DNA of 64,000 bases from Phaseolus vulgaris. Its lineage: Eukaryota; Streptophyta; Magnoliopsida; Fabales; Fabaceae. Below are positions 24,501 through 36,251 of this stretch, piece after piece. Numbering within the stretch: position 1 is the stretch's first letter; every line of letters begins with the position of its first letter. The position numbers were made by a program, and so were the translations under genes. The stretch lies in NCBI RefSeq assembly GCF_000499845.2, contig NC_023750.2:5019478-5083477 (forward strand), read 5' to 3'. The notes under the pieces were generated by a model, which saw nothing but the letters and a program-made list of their open reading frames with translations, made no database searches and was not told the origin of the DNA.

Positions 24501-27500
24501 TTTTTGCTATTGTCATTTTCCGTTATCATTACGTGATGCAAAAAGCGACCGTCATGGACTACCATGAGAAATCCGCATCGCCACCACCTTGTTGTGGCAG
24601 TAGTCAAAAAATCCACCACCGTCTTCCACCATGGCACTGACATAACCAATTAGTGATAACATTGGTTTACATTACATGAATTTGGAATCCAATGTTATGG
24701 CCAAACTTTAAAAAATAGCCCACAACTACAACTTTTGTTGCAACTTTAAGGCTTTTAGACACTACCTAGCCATGCTAGAACCACAATTGCAATAACACTA
24801 TAATTTTTAAACCTTGGTTATTCTTACTAAAATAGTTAATTTCTACCAAAAATAGTTAATTTTATACTAAAAATAGTGATAAAAGTCAAAATTAAATTTG
24901 TATATATAATCAAGTTTTAATAGTATGAAGTACCATAGAACACATTTGTGTCTAGCAAAAGCACACCTAAGGCTCTGGGTATTATCTAAGAAGACCTTTA
25001 ACATTATCCTTAGGAAGGGGAGAAGCCTTCGCTAGGCCTTGAAAATGATAAATAGGAAGCCAAGTGAAGAAAGTGGTTCAATACTTAACAAAAGCTACAC
25101 AATAGTATTGTGTTAGGCTTACTAGACAATTTACTAGGAAGGTTGTGGGATCGAGCCCCATCCATCTTGAACTAGGATTCAATGAACTAATCAATTAATC
25201 TTTCAAAGGGGGCTAAGGATATAATTCCAATAGAAGAATCCTTCCATGGATTCATGTTTCTCATCAAACAAACAAAAGAATCAAAATTCCATTGAAGGTT
25301 TCACTATATTGAGCATACTAAGAATTTAAAAAGATACCATAAGTGTAGCTTTTTTCGATTAATCCTGGCCTATCAAAACAGTACCACTCCAATTTCTTTC
25401 CCAAAAGGGCATAACACTTTCCTTTTCTACGATACGTTATTAACTTAGCAAAGTTGAGCCCACAAAGTACATTATCAATTTGAAAAATCCAAAGCCAAGT
25501 GTCCTGACCCAAAGATCTATCAAGCTTATGAAAACAACCAAGTTATCCCTTAGCACTAGCACAAAGTAAGCAAGCTACCTTTATTCTATTAAAGAAAAAA
25601 AAACACCCCTAGAATCATATCATGAATCACGGTTACTTACTTTGAAGCCACGAAGGTTACCAAAACATCCTGCATTCCACTGGATACGGTAGCTGAATAG
25701 CCTATTGGCTTTATAATCTTTACGATGTTGCTAGCAGGTCTGGCATGATTAGTACCAGTACCAGCATTCCTTGTTAGTAGTGCTGACTCAGCTGTACTAA
25801 CAGCTACTCCAACTGGATTTTGTGTATTGGCAGGCTCACCAGCATATAATTCTTTGTTGAACCTCCTTACAGAACCAGATTTTCTCCTTTTGGCTCCCCG
25901 ACAGCGGCCACTTTCACTTATTTCCATGTGAACCCCCTTTGATTTAGCAACTGTTTGACCATTATTGCCAGCAAACCCAGGACCAGAAGGAATTGCTTCT
26001 GGAATTCGTATTGCAAGCCTGTCTGCTTCATTCCCACAGGCAGAAGAAGCTTTAAGCTCACTAAGCTTAGGATCATAATCATTTTCCTCATTCCTTTCAA
26101 TATTTTGTTCTGAACCAATTGCTGACTTGGTAACATTAACAGGTGTGGCATTTTCAAGATTGCTGCCAGCAACATTTCCCAATTCGTCAGCAAAAAGAAC
26201 AGTCTGAGGAAAGGCGGGAATAACAGGAAGGCTTGCATCACTAAGAACAGGTAGAGCAGACTGTGTATGATTTCCAGCCGAACTAGTCGAAAAGCGTCGA
26301 AGGCTGTATGGAGTGGTAGAACGCTCCAGCCGCTTCCTGGGTTGAGTATGATGCACCACATGCTTGCGTTTGCGCTTACGATGTCTTCCTGACTTCAAGC
26401 TTTGAAACCACAAAAATAAGTATTAGTGAACAGGTGATTTTCACAATCTAGACATGTTATATATCCAACCAGTTTCTGTCAGCTACAGTCTTTTTACCTC
26501 TGCTTATAAGCAAAGCAACCTATTCACAATCACAGCAAAACAGAACACAAACATAAAATAGAATAGGAATACATGCCTCTTCACATCGGTACTCATAATT
26601 TAACACAGGGTCCAAAGAAAGATATAAAAAAATTTATGGAAGGCAAAGAGAATACCTCTCCTCAAAAGCTTCAACAACATCAGGAACAGAAACTAGATTT
26701 TCTGGTGGCTCCCAAGTGTTGGCTGTCTCAGGCCACCCATTCCTTCAGTGACAAACAAACAAACAGATCAGCAAAAATACATATATAATTTTTTTCACTC
26801 TAGACCCTTTTTCCTTCATGTATTGACATTCATAATGCACAATCTCTTCCACCCCCATTTCATTGTAATCACTCTTTATTTGTGATCACAGTATTAGTCA
26901 CATCCATCACTTTTTCTCTCTACATTTTTTCTTTTTCCCACTCCCTCTTTTTTCACCCCCAAAATGGGATGGGTGGTTATTTTACTTTTCCCGTTAGTTT
27001 TCATTATAACCCAGTCCATAAAATAAGAACAAAAGACAAAGGAGCAAAAGGGGTACTCACCATTTGATAAAGTATTGCACCTGACCCTGTATTTGCAACA
27101 TTGGAAATCCACATTGTCGTAAAGGAAAGCCCCCAACAGGACAAAAAACAAGTTAGACCAAAGAACAACAACAGCAACAACAAATTCTCTCTAAGTGAGG
27201 CTGGCTACTCAAATTAAGTTCACCATTAAAGCATAAAATAACTCAAAAGAATCCTTATTAAGATAAAAATAGACCAAGAAAAAACACCCCCATTACTGAT
27301 AAAACTAGTCCAAAAACAACCCTAAAAAAATCTCCATTACAGATCAAATAATTAAAAAAAACAGAGACACGACACAATACAAGGAAAAAACACAACCCTC
27401 AATCATCAAAGAATAAGAACAACAACAAATTCTATGAAAGGTTGGCTACATAAATCACACAACATTCTAGGCAGCCTTTTTAAACCATTAAAAAAATCAT

Positions 27501-28399
27501 TATTGCAGAGGAAGCTGGACCAAAACTAAATCGATTGCAGATAAAATTATTTAAAAAATATACGGACACAAGACAAAATAAGGAAAAAGCATGTGATCCT
27601 CAATCACCAAAAAATAAGTAGAACAACAACAAAACCCATAAAAAGTCGGCTACATGAATCGCTCGACATAATTGACATTATTCAGCAACTGGGTTCCCCC
27701 ATTAATCCAAAAATGCCTCGAAAACAAAAAAAAAAAACATTACAGATTAAACTAGACCAAGAAAACATTCATTTTGAAGTGAATATAAATTTTAAAAGAA
27801 AAAACACAGACACAACACAAAGCAGAACAAGGGGGGGGAAACATAAACCCCAATCACCAAACAACAAGAAAAAGTCTATCTAAGCAAGGTCGACCACATG
27901 AATCACACAACCCATTACACCAAACAAACAAACAAAAAAACTCTGCAAAATACCCATTACATATAAAACTAGCACAAACAAAATAACAGGAAAAAAAATC
28001 TCCATTACAGTACCAACAATGGCCAAAGAAGAGAAAAAGATGGGAACTTTTTACCTTACGCACCCTCTTACGACGTATAGCTTCAACTTCATAAAAATTC
28101 TCAGCAAGAATAACACCTTGAGCCCCAGGAAAAGTACCACCAACATTTTCCTCTTCTTCATCTCCCTCCAACCCATACTCTTCTTCCCCTTCCCCTTCTC
28201 CTTCCTCGCCCTCCCCTTCAGAATCCTCCACCTGAGGTTCCTCATCCTCACCGTTCCGCAACTGGGTACCCTCGTTCCCCTCAAAGATTTCAACTTGACC
28301 ACTCCCACCTTCTCCACCTCCCGAATCCGCAGCCCCAGAAGGCTCAACCACCTCGGATGGAACATCCGCGGTGGCCTTTTTCTTGGGTCCACCCTTCAT
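18552..28399 (-). CDS. LHP1: LIKE HETEROCHROMATIN PROTEIN 1 (TERMINAL FLOWER 2) homologue, 441 aa
   Basis: Six exons on the minus strand: 28399-28055, 27086-27061, 26742-26656, 26399-25641, 18755-18695 and 18599-18552. Together they give 1326 nt (441 codons plus stop); all introns are GT-AG with matching phases, and no frame break is seen. LHP1 is a nuclear reader of H3K27me3 in Polycomb silencing, acting in flowering time and development. The product has an acidic N-terminus ([16 protein letters not shown]), then a chromodomain from about residue 104 to 153 ([35 protein letters not shown]) with the aromatic cage residues present. A basic NLS hinge ([19 protein letters not shown]) follows, and a C-terminal chromoshadow domain ([49 protein letters not shown]). 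Length is close to Arabidopsis LHP1 (about 445 aa). The start is the first ATG of the open frame; the in-frame sequence upstream lacks an ATG. Confidence 0.93.
18990..19140. repeat. MITE-like inverted repeat
   Basis: Two arms of about 35 bp, AAAGCTAAAATTAACTTAC-type and its near reverse complement GCATAAGCTAATTTTAACTTG, flank a centre with an A15-16 run. Such legume hairpins are usually MITEs. Precise ends and a target duplication were not found. Confidence 0.45.
22445..23430 (+). pseudogene. Ty3/gypsy integrase relic in LHP1 intron 4
   Basis: Interrupted by stops and frameshifts, but the order matches a gypsy integrase: ILHEHFF and an HMKRDV-like segment; [18 protein letters not shown] and [19 protein letters not shown] from the catalytic core (22620-22860); a THFI segment; a CHPQ(T)xxQ-like piece read as CHPQMVK-type sequence near 22915; EFAYNK near 23030; and a C-terminal QVLAKINGN, then LNVSDLSPF segment near 23320-23420. 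It is transcribed opposite to LHP1. LTRs were not found around it, so it is a fragment. Confidence 0.85.
27158..28010. repeat. Degenerate tandem repeat in LHP1 intron 1 (about 4 units of 200-245 bp)
   Basis: Units share AACAACAACAAA, then a GGCTAC box (near 27203, 27442, 27647 and, decayed, 27890), ATCACACAAC, CCATTA, a CATTACAGATTAAACTAG-like segment, GACACAACACAA, and CCTCAATCACCAAA. Divergence between units is considerable and includes indels. Confidence 0.6.
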
Positions 28400-28812
28400 T
28401 GCAGCAACCTTAACCAGTGGTTCTTGCCCTTCTGGTTTTGCTGGTGAATGGAAGAATCGTCTTCTTTCTACTGAGAAGGAAGCACCAAAAGTTGTGTCCA
28501 CCCTGTGGTGTGGTGATGAGCTGTCAATCTATGTGTATCTATGCCCGAAAGCGTGATCCATGGCTCAGGTTTTTATTTAACGCTTTTCTTCTTTAGCCCT
28601 TTTTCCTCTTTCTTTCATCTTTCTCATTAAGATTTTTTCCTTTTTAATTTCCGTTTTTTTCAATCCTTTTCTTCTCTCGATTTCTTGGTGGGGTTTGTAA
28701 TTTTGTTTCCCTCCCTGCCCCGCCTATTCTATTTTTCATCAATTTTTATTTTTTTTCTTATTTTTTTCAAACGTCTTTATTTATTTATTTATTTTCTTAT
28801 CATAATATTTAT
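28400..28812 (-). promoter_or_regulatory. LHP1 5' leader and proximal promoter region
   Basis: Directly upstream of the LHP1 ATG. On the plus strand it is strongly pyrimidine-rich (28565-28700), so the LHP1 transcript would have a purine-rich AG leader. TTATTTATTTATTTATT repeats lie near 28775-28800. No confident TATA box or start site can be assigned by eye. Confidence 0.4.
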
Positions 28813-29275
28813 GTAGCACATATACGGATATACGGATACGGATACTGATAGGATACGGACACGGAAATACACAAAATTTCTAAAATATTGGATATGGGAA
28901 CACGGATCTATATATTATATAATTATAAATTATATAAATTGACAATAAAGATAATAAAGATTTATGTGCACAAGTATGTTTCAGATTATTTTTTAGAGTA
29001 AAAAGATGTTTTTCATAATTGGTTCACGAAAATTTGTTTTTTATTTTTATAATCATAATAATAATTTATAAAATAAAATTTAATTTTTTAGAAAATTAAT
29101 GTATTTTTCTTTTTCAAAATTGTGTTAGAACCGTACTATAATTGTCAGAAATCTAACAAATACTTTTTGAATTTGACGGAAATGTGTCCAACATATGTCA
29201 TACGAGTGTCAGTGTCTGATACTATCGGACACCGACGCGTCATTTAAGAAGAGGGTCCGAACTTCATAGCATAAT
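28813..29275. repeat. Dispersed repeat with GGATACGG / GTGTCCGA motifs
   Basis: The left end has repeated TACGGATA and GGACACGGAAATAC, the right end GTGTCAGTGTCTGATACT, then CGGACACCGACGCGTC. This pairing resembles a short dispersed plant repeat that I have seen in many genomes. Ends are only approximate and no target duplication was confirmed. Confidence 0.4.
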
Positions 29276-31169
29276 ATAACTTTTACAAAACAATTATTTC
29301 TATAAAAAAAAAAAACTATTTTACTCTTAATTAAAATTTATTATGGTTCCTAGCATTACATGAGTGTTGTTGAGACAAGTTTTTTAAAAAATAAACACTT
29401 CATATGCACATATTCAAAATCATGCGTGTTTAATTAGAAAAATTTATATTTTATTAAATTAAAAAAATTCATTATTTGATAAAAATACATAATTTTTCGG
29501 ATTTTAATCAACTAAAAAATAGTTATATAGCTTTTATTTATATTTTTTAATTATTGTGAATCCCCATTCGGTGAATGGCATGTGCTTCCGTTATTATTAA
29601 TGTAAATAAAAAAGTCTTAATGATTTACTTATTGTTTTATCAATAAAGCATTGAATGAATAATATATATTTAATGAGTTCAGGAAAAAATTAATTAATGC
29701 TTATACTTTTATATTATGTTACAAAAAAATTATTAATTGAAAAGTTATATTTATGCGTTAAAAAAAAACTATTAAATGCATGGACTTTTATATGTATAAT
29801 TTCTCTTAAACCAAAGTAAGAACGCTACAATGGGTTACAATGGGGGTGGGATGGTGTTGAGTTTCATGTCTTAATTCGATAATTTTATTAAATAATTGTT
29901 AAAAATGAAGTATAGTTTAGTTTGATTTGATTTAAATAAAAAGAAAACAAGTATGAATATAATAAGAGGGTGGAAAAAATTTTATACTTGTACACAAGTA
30001 GTCACGCACACTCTTTTTGTATTTCATTAATTAAATTTAGTTTATTGATTTTAGTTAAACTAATCATTAAACCAATATTTTATGGTTTGATTTGGATTGA
30101 TTTTTTATATTTTGTTATCATAAAATTGATAAATATTTTTTTAAAAAATATTAAATATTTATTAATAAAAAATTGTTAAATAAAGAGATATATTAATGTA
30201 TTAATTTTTTATAATTATTGGTATATTCATGATTTTTTTTATCTATTTATAGTAGTTCTTTATTTTCAATTTAAAATCCAAACCATGGTCTAAAAGAAAT
30301 AGATGTAAAAAATTACATTAGAGATGTGGTATTAACTTACATAAAGTTTTTCCAACCATAATGACTTTAGGTTTTTTCATGGTTGTATCTAGGTCACTCT
30401 AGTAGGTGTCTTAGTTAGGAGATCATTGAGGTATATTTTTTGTATAAGGGTTGAAGCACCTCTGAAATTATTTTTATTTATTTATTTTTTATTACTGATA
30501 AAAATAATTGGTTTATTTTGACTTAAATAAAACTATAGCAATGCAGATATATAATTAATGTTGAAATAATAATTATTTAATTGAACCTAATTATAATTAA
30601 TGTTGAAATAATAATTATTTAAACTATAAAATAAACCTAGTTATATTATTTATGCAAGAGAAAATAGGTTGATCATATTCTCTTATTTATTGGAAATCAT
30701 CTTAAAGTAGTGGGGATTCGTCTTGAAATACTTCAAACATTATACTTATGATATTATGCAATATTAACAAAAGTAAATTAAAATAATATCTTTGCTCAGG
30801 AATTATTAATATTTGCAATTATTAATATTTATGTAAATGATGACTCTCATTCAATACATAATCGCCACGTCCAAATGAGTTGGCATGTCTATAACACAAA
30901 TAAAAAGACAAATGAAAATATTATCATCAAAGTTTGTAAATAAAATATGTAGTGTATGTATTAAAAATTTGTCTAATCTTAGGATAAAGAAATTACAGTG
31001 ATTTTGTTCTACTTCTTCTACACAAAAATATTTACTCCAGCCACAGTTCTAATTAAAATAAATAAAAATATATTAAATGTATCTCTAAAATTTTAAAATG
31101 TAATGAAAAATATTAAAGTTATCTTTGTAATAAGCTTTTGATTTCGCTGTTTAATTTCAATTGTAGTTA
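29276..31169. other. AT-rich intergenic, no gene supported
   Basis: No coding similarity. A direct duplication of about 46 bp containing ATAATTAATGTTGAAATAAT occurs at 30549-30628. Confidence 0.5.
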
Positions 31170-31333
31170 ACAAAATCATATTATTCCAACAAACTTTATT
31201 ATTTTGTTTTCTATTTAGTGAATCTTTTACTTGATTATTCAATTGTTCTTTGTGGGTTCGATATCCGTCCTTAGGGACAAATTATTACTTATAACAACGC
31301 GGTGCACTTGTCTTAGAAAAGTCATCAGCTTCC
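31170..31333 (+). repeat. LTR fragment, family A, 3' terminal piece
   Basis: Matches the last 150 or so bases of the solo LTR at 2085-3349, from the AACAAACTTTATTATT box through GGTTCGATATCCGTCC to the terminal AAAAGTCATCA. It abuts the gypsy integrase relic with no spacer, so a rearrangement or insertion joined them. Confidence 0.75.
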
Positions 31334-31827
31334 CCAAAATTTAGAAGTTTCTAGGATCCCTTAAGCTACAATGTTGGATTGAATTCCATTCAACCTTACA
31401 ATTTTTTTTATATACTATTCAATCACTTTTTCCAATGAATACCTAATGTTAATTGGTAAGAAGTGGGTCTATTTCGTTAATCTATCCACAATAACCCATA
31501 TGGAATCATATTTTTGAATGGTTCAAGGTAAGCCAACTACAAAATCCATCATTATGCTATCCCATTTCCATTAAGGTATATTTACGAATTGTAGCATTTT
31601 TTCTAGCTTTTGGTGTTTTATCTTAGATTTATGAAAAACTAAGCATATTTTTATGCATTTTGCAATTTCTTTATTCTTCTTGGGCCACAAAAACATTTTC
31701 TCAAGATCGTGTTACATTTTTGTTATTCCTAGATGTATGCTAAATATGCTCTTATGTGCTTCTTCATCATTGGACACACATATCCTACCATTAAATCTCA
31801 AAATTCTTTCCTTACTCACGCCAAAAA
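31334..31827 (-). pseudogene. Ty3/gypsy integrase relic, first part of a split element
   Basis: On the minus strand the reading includes ILRFNGRICVSNDE, IFSIHLGITKM, LWPKKNKEIAKC (zinc-binding part), then WKWDSIMMDFVVGLP and DSIWVIVDRLTK from the catalytic core, and VRLNG with FWGS at the truncated end. Stops interrupt it. Its upstream part is cut by the CACTA insertion at 31828; 50 bp of the same element lie at 39638-39687 and the RT-RNase H part at 49562-50552. Confidence 0.88.
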
Positions 31828-31841
31828 CACTAGTAAAAAAT

Positions 31842-32075
31842 ACTTCAATAACGACACCTTTCAAAGACGGTTTGGACATAACCATCGTTAAAAACTGGGC
31901 GGTGGCAATCTTGTAATATTTTCGAATTTTTTTTGGATTTTTAACGACGGTTCACCCTAGAACCGTCGTTAAAAGTGTCGCGAGTGGGATATAACGACGG
32001 TTCACCCCAGAACCGTCGTTAAAAGTGGCGTGAGATGGGGATACGACGACGGTTCTCTCAGAACCATCGTTAAAA
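31842..32075. repeat. CACTA 5' subterminal hairpin array
   Basis: Three hairpins of the form AACGACGGTTC-N6-GAACCGTCGTT at about 31940-31973, 31992-32025 and 32043-32073, the last partly decayed, plus a degenerate outer copy near 31845-31895. Spacers carry AAAAGTGKCG-like sequence. Such subterminal repeats are the usual transposase (TNPA-type) binding zone. Confidence 0.85.
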
Positions 32076-32164
32076 GTGGCATTCAAATTTTTGAAGTCTG
32101 AAAATTTGCCACGCTCCCACTTTCATTCAGAACATTACTTTGCATTCTCTCACAAACTGCAGCT

Positions 32165-32715
32165 CGTACTCAGCTCTAACCCTGCGCCGATCTTAACCCC
32201 ACCGTGCCGCGCCCTCCTCTTCGGCGCCCGAGACCCCTCACCGTGTCGCGACTCCGCGCCGTGCCGCGACTTCGCGTCGTGCCGCGACTCCGCACCGCAC
32301 TGTGTCACGACCCCCGCGCCCGAACCCGCGCACGAACCCCCGCACCGTTCCGCGACCCCCGCGCCGTGCCTCTGCGCCTGCCGCGCCGCGAACCCCGCGT
32401 CGTGCCTCTGCCCCTGCCGCGCCGCGACCCCCGCGCCCGAACCCGCGCCGCACCGCGCCGTGCCTCTGCGCCTGTTGCGTGCGTGACTCCGCGCCCGAAC
32501 CCGCGCCTCTGCCGCTCCGCGAACCCTGCGTTGTGCCCCTGCCGCGCCGCGAAACCCTCACCGTGCGGCGGACACGACCGCGAACACGCTTCCTGCCGCG
32601 CCCGCGCCCGTGCCGCGACCGTTACACCTACCGCTAGCCGACCCTGCCGTTGCGCCTGCGACCGCCGTCCACGCCTACGTGACCGTCTTTGCTGCCACCG
32701 CTTGTCGTGACCCCC
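32165..32715. repeat. GC-rich low-complexity leader of the CACTA element
   Basis: A stretch rich in CCGCGCC, CGTGCCTCTGCG and CGAACCC units, standing out sharply in an AT-rich window. Long frames are open on both strands (Pro/Arg/Ala-rich on plus, Arg/Gly-rich on minus) only because stop codons are rare in such composition. It precedes the TNP2 start by about 260 bp and is probably untranslated leader or promoter. Confidence 0.7.
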
Positions 32716-32795
32716 CATCCATTTGAGGTTAGTGTATTCTTATTTATTATCACCTATATTTTGAAAGTATTCGTTTTGAGTTTGATATTAATTGT

Positions 32796-32930
32796 TTATA
32801 TTGAACGCATTGGTTGAGTCCGGAGGTGTTCGACCTTCGGCAATTTTCAGTCATTATATATTGTTTTGACATATTGAACGCACTGGTTCTGAGTCCGGAG
32901 GTGTTCGACCTTCGACACTTTTGTTTTATT
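32796..32930 (+). repeat. Two-copy tandem repeat upstream of TNP2
   Basis: Two copies, about 75 bp apart, of a unit starting TATTGAACGCAYTGGTT and containing GAGTCCGGAGGTGTTCGACC. Confidence 0.8.
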
Positions 32931-32978
32931 TTTTCATGATTACATATTGAAAATATTGGTTCCTAGTTTAACAGTTCT

Positions 32979-35900
32979 ATGGATCGGAGTTGGATTAATA
33001 CATCACGAATAAGTGATACTTACGAAAAAGGGGTGGAAGAGTTCATACAATTCGCAGAACATAATGTCGTTAGTTATAAGAATGGAGTAAGGATAAGGTG
33101 TCCTTGTATCAATTGTTTAAATGGAAGGATATTGACTGTTTCTGAAATTAGAGAACATCTTTTTTGTGATGGATTTTTGAAAAGTTATACAACATGGACG
33201 TGGCATGGTGAATTGTTAGACTTGCCAAGTGTGCACGGAGGTTCGGAGGAAGTTCATTTCTCAATGGATGATAGATTAGAAGACATGATTCGTGATGTGG
33301 GAGCAGAATCATTTGCTAATATAGTTTTTGAAAATATGTCTAATGATGCAAAGACTCCTTTGTATCCTGGTTCAACTAGCTTCACACGATTATCAGCAGT
33401 GTTAAGGTTGATGAATTTGAAGGCAATGAATGGATGGACCGACAAAAGTTTTACAGAATTGCTTCAATTGCTTAAGGACATGCTTCCATAAGGAAATACC
33501 TTGCCCAATCGAAATTATGAGGCGAAAAAAATACTTTGTCCAATGGGTATGGAGTATAGAAAAATACATTCATGTCCTAACGATTGTATTTTATACAGAA
33601 ATGAGTATGAAGATTTAAGAAGATGTCCCAGGTGTGGTTTGTCACGCTATAAGGTTAAGGTTCGTCAAAATGATGAAATTGATGAATTGACAAAGGAAGG
33701 TCCTCCTGCTAAGGTTGTTTGGTATCTTCCGATAATTCCAAGGCTTAAGCGTTTGTTTGCAAATGCAGATGACGCTAAAAACCTTAGGTGGCATGCAGAT
33801 AATAGAAAATGTGATGGATTACTTCGTCATCCTGCTGATTCTTTGCAGTGGAAGAATATTGATAAAGAATTTCCTGAATTTGGAAAAGAATCAAGAAACT
33901 TAAGACTTGGATTGGCAACTGATGGAATGAATCCCTTTGGAAATTTAAGTAGTAATCATAGTTCATGGCCCGTTTTGTTAGTGATTTACAACTTACCTCC
34001 TGCGTTGTGTATGAAGCGCAAATACATGATGTTATCTATGATGATCTCTGGTCCAAAACAACCTGGAAATGACATAGATGTTTATCTTAATCCATTGATT
34101 GAAGATTTGAAATTATTGTGGAATGAAGGGGTTGATGTGTTTGACGCGTTTAAAAATGAATCTTTCCGATTGCATGCGATGTTGTTTTGTACTATCAATG
34201 ACTTCCCTGCATATGGGAACTTGTCAGGTTATAGTGTGAAAGGCCATAGAGCATGTCCAATATGTCAAGACAAGACATCTTATGAGCAGTTGAAACATGG
34301 AAGAAAAACCGTGTATCTTGGGCATCGTAGATTTCTAAAGAAATATCATCCGTATCGTCAATTGAAAAAAGCTTTTAACGGATACCAAGAACATGACATT
34401 TGTCCCACTCCCTTAAGTGGTGTTGAAATTTATGAAAAAATCAAAAATGTTAATGTGACTTTTGGAAAAATGAAGAAGAAGCAAACGATGACTGAAATAT
34501 GGAAGAAGAGATCAATCTTTTTTTATCTTCCGTATTGGTGTAAGTTAGATGTTAGACACTGTCTAGATGTAATGCACGTAGAGAAGAATGTGTGTGACAG
34601 TCTAATAGGAACACTTCTGAACATTAAAGGCAAAACAAAGGATGGTGTGAATGCACGTCTGGATTTGATTAAAATGAATATACGAGAGGAATTGGCACCG
34701 AGAGAAGTTGGTAAACGTACATACTTGCCTGCAGCGTGTTACACTTTGTCAAAGAAAGAGAAAACAAGTTTTTGTGAATGTCTTAAAGGTGTTAAGGTAC
34801 CACAAGGCTACTCTTCAAATGTGAAGAGTCTTGTATCTATGAATGATTTGAAACTAATTGGCTTAAAGTCACATGATTGTCACGTTCTAATGCAACAATT
34901 ATTACCGGTGGCTATTCGTGGAATCTTGCCCAAAAATGTTAGGCATACAATCACTCGACTATGTTCATTTTTCAATTCCATATGTAGTAAAGAGATTGAC
35001 TCTCAGAAGTTGGATGAACTTGAAGAAGAAATAATTGTTATCTTGTGTCAACTCGAGATGTTTTTTCCTCCATCTTTTTTTTGATATTATGGTACACTTG
35101 GTTGTTCATCTTGTAAGAGAAATCAGATTGTGTGGGCCAGTTTATATGCGATGGATGTATCCAGTTGAACGATACATGAAGATTTTGAAGGGATATGTGA
35201 AGAATCAATGTCGTCCAGAAGCTTCCATTATTGAAAGATACATTTCAGAAGAATCTATTGAGTTTTGTTCTGAGTACATGTCAAAAGCCAAATGTATAGG
35301 AGTTCCCGAAAAAGGTTGGCACTCTCGTAAATTCATAAGTAAATCTTCAAGAGGTGTACATGTCATAAGCAAATCTAGAGAAGAGGTTCTGCAAGCACAC
35401 TTGTATATCTTGAATAACACTGATGAGGTGTTACCATACTTAGATACACACAAAGACATTGTCAAATATAAAAATCCAAGACAATCAGAAAAATGGGTGT
35501 TAATTGAGCATAACAAAACTTTCATGTCATGGTTTAAGCAACAAATAATGAATGATCCATCAGCATCTGAAAAATTAACATGGCTTGCAAACGGTCTCAA
35601 ATTTGATGTTTTATGTTGTTCTGGCTATGAAGTAAATGGTTGTTTGTTTTACACAAAGTCTCGAGATGATAGGAGTACAGTGCAAAATAGCGGAGTCACC
35701 TTGGAGGCAGAGTCTATGCAGTTTTCAACTGCAAAGGATCAAAATCCTGTTGTGGGATCAATGCCTTATTATGGTGTCATAGTAGAGATTTGGGAAGTTA
35801 ATTATACCAAGTTTACTGTACCTGTTTTCAAATGCAAGTGGGTTGACAATAAGACTGGTGTCAAAGTTGATGAATCAGGAATGACTTTGGTTGACTTTTG

Positions 35901-36168
35901 AAAGATAGGTTATCATGACGAACCATTTATAATGGCACATCAAGCTTCCCAAGTTTTCTATATCCAAGATCCTATGTCTGACCACTGGTCTGTTGTGCTA
36001 CATGGAAAAAAACAACATAATGACCCAGAAGATACAAACAATGACATTTGTGAGATTGAATCACTTACAAGAACGACCATCAATAAAGAGTACGAGGATG
36101 TTGCTGATGTTGTACATGCAACTCGAAATGATCATGATGAAGGAATATATATTTGTATGTACATGTGA
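32979..36168 (+). pseudogene. CACTA TNP2 transposase gene with three disruptions
   Basis: From ATG at 32979: a transposase-associated N-terminal domain (MDRSWINTSRISD, then GVRIRCPCINC), zinc-like CPRCGL, then the TNP2 core (WPVLLVIYNLPPALCM, GHRACPICQDKT, FYLPYWCKLDVRHCLDVMHV, MYPVERYMKILKGYVKN), and a C-terminal part with VPVFKCKWVD and DEPFIMAHQASQVFY. Three lesions break it. They are TAA at 33489-33491 between DMLP and GNTLP, a one-base frameshift in a run of eight T near 35076-35083 (seven would keep frame), and TGA at 35899-35901 in an otherwise open segment. With those allowed for, the frame runs to TGA at 36166-36168. The product would be the catalytic CACTA transposase. Confidence 0.9.
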
Positions 36169-36251
36169 TTCATGTTTAGTTTTACAATATATTTCATTTT
36201 CATTATATTTCATATTCTTGATGCTTATTATATTTTTTTGATAACAGGAAC

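Larger units (their letters stand above)
18756..25640 (-). other. LHP1 intron 4 (6885 bp) and its contents
   Basis: The donor GTAAGT at 25640-25635 follows the TTCAAA end of exon 4, and the acceptor TTTGCAG precedes exon 5. The intron splits the chromoshadow domain. It holds a plus-strand gypsy integrase relic (22445-23430), a MITE-like hairpin (about 18990-19140), a perfect short palindrome (20001-20024), and small GC-rich patches at 20620-20760, 24020-24130 and 24380-24640. No coding unit is recognised in those patches. The rest is AT-rich. Confidence 0.75.

Noticed and set aside
25130..25175. GTGGGATCGAGCCCCATCC resembles a tRNA/SINE B box.
   Set aside because: No matching A box, cloverleaf or poly-A end; could not be supported as a tRNA or SINE.
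25318..25512. Minus-strand open frame with plausible composition ([18 protein letters not shown]).
   Set aside because: Lies inside LHP1 intron 4, no family recognised and no convincing splice sites; left unannotated.
28400..28501. Upstream in-frame extension of LHP1 by 34 codons.
   Set aside because: That frame begins with GTG and has no ATG before 28399; the ATG at 28399 gives the usual LHP1 N-terminus.
32204..32718. Long overlapping open frames on both strands (Pro/Arg-rich and Arg/Gly-rich).
   Set aside because: They come from a GC-rich low-complexity stretch with few stop codons; no domain, and the real gene starts at 32979.
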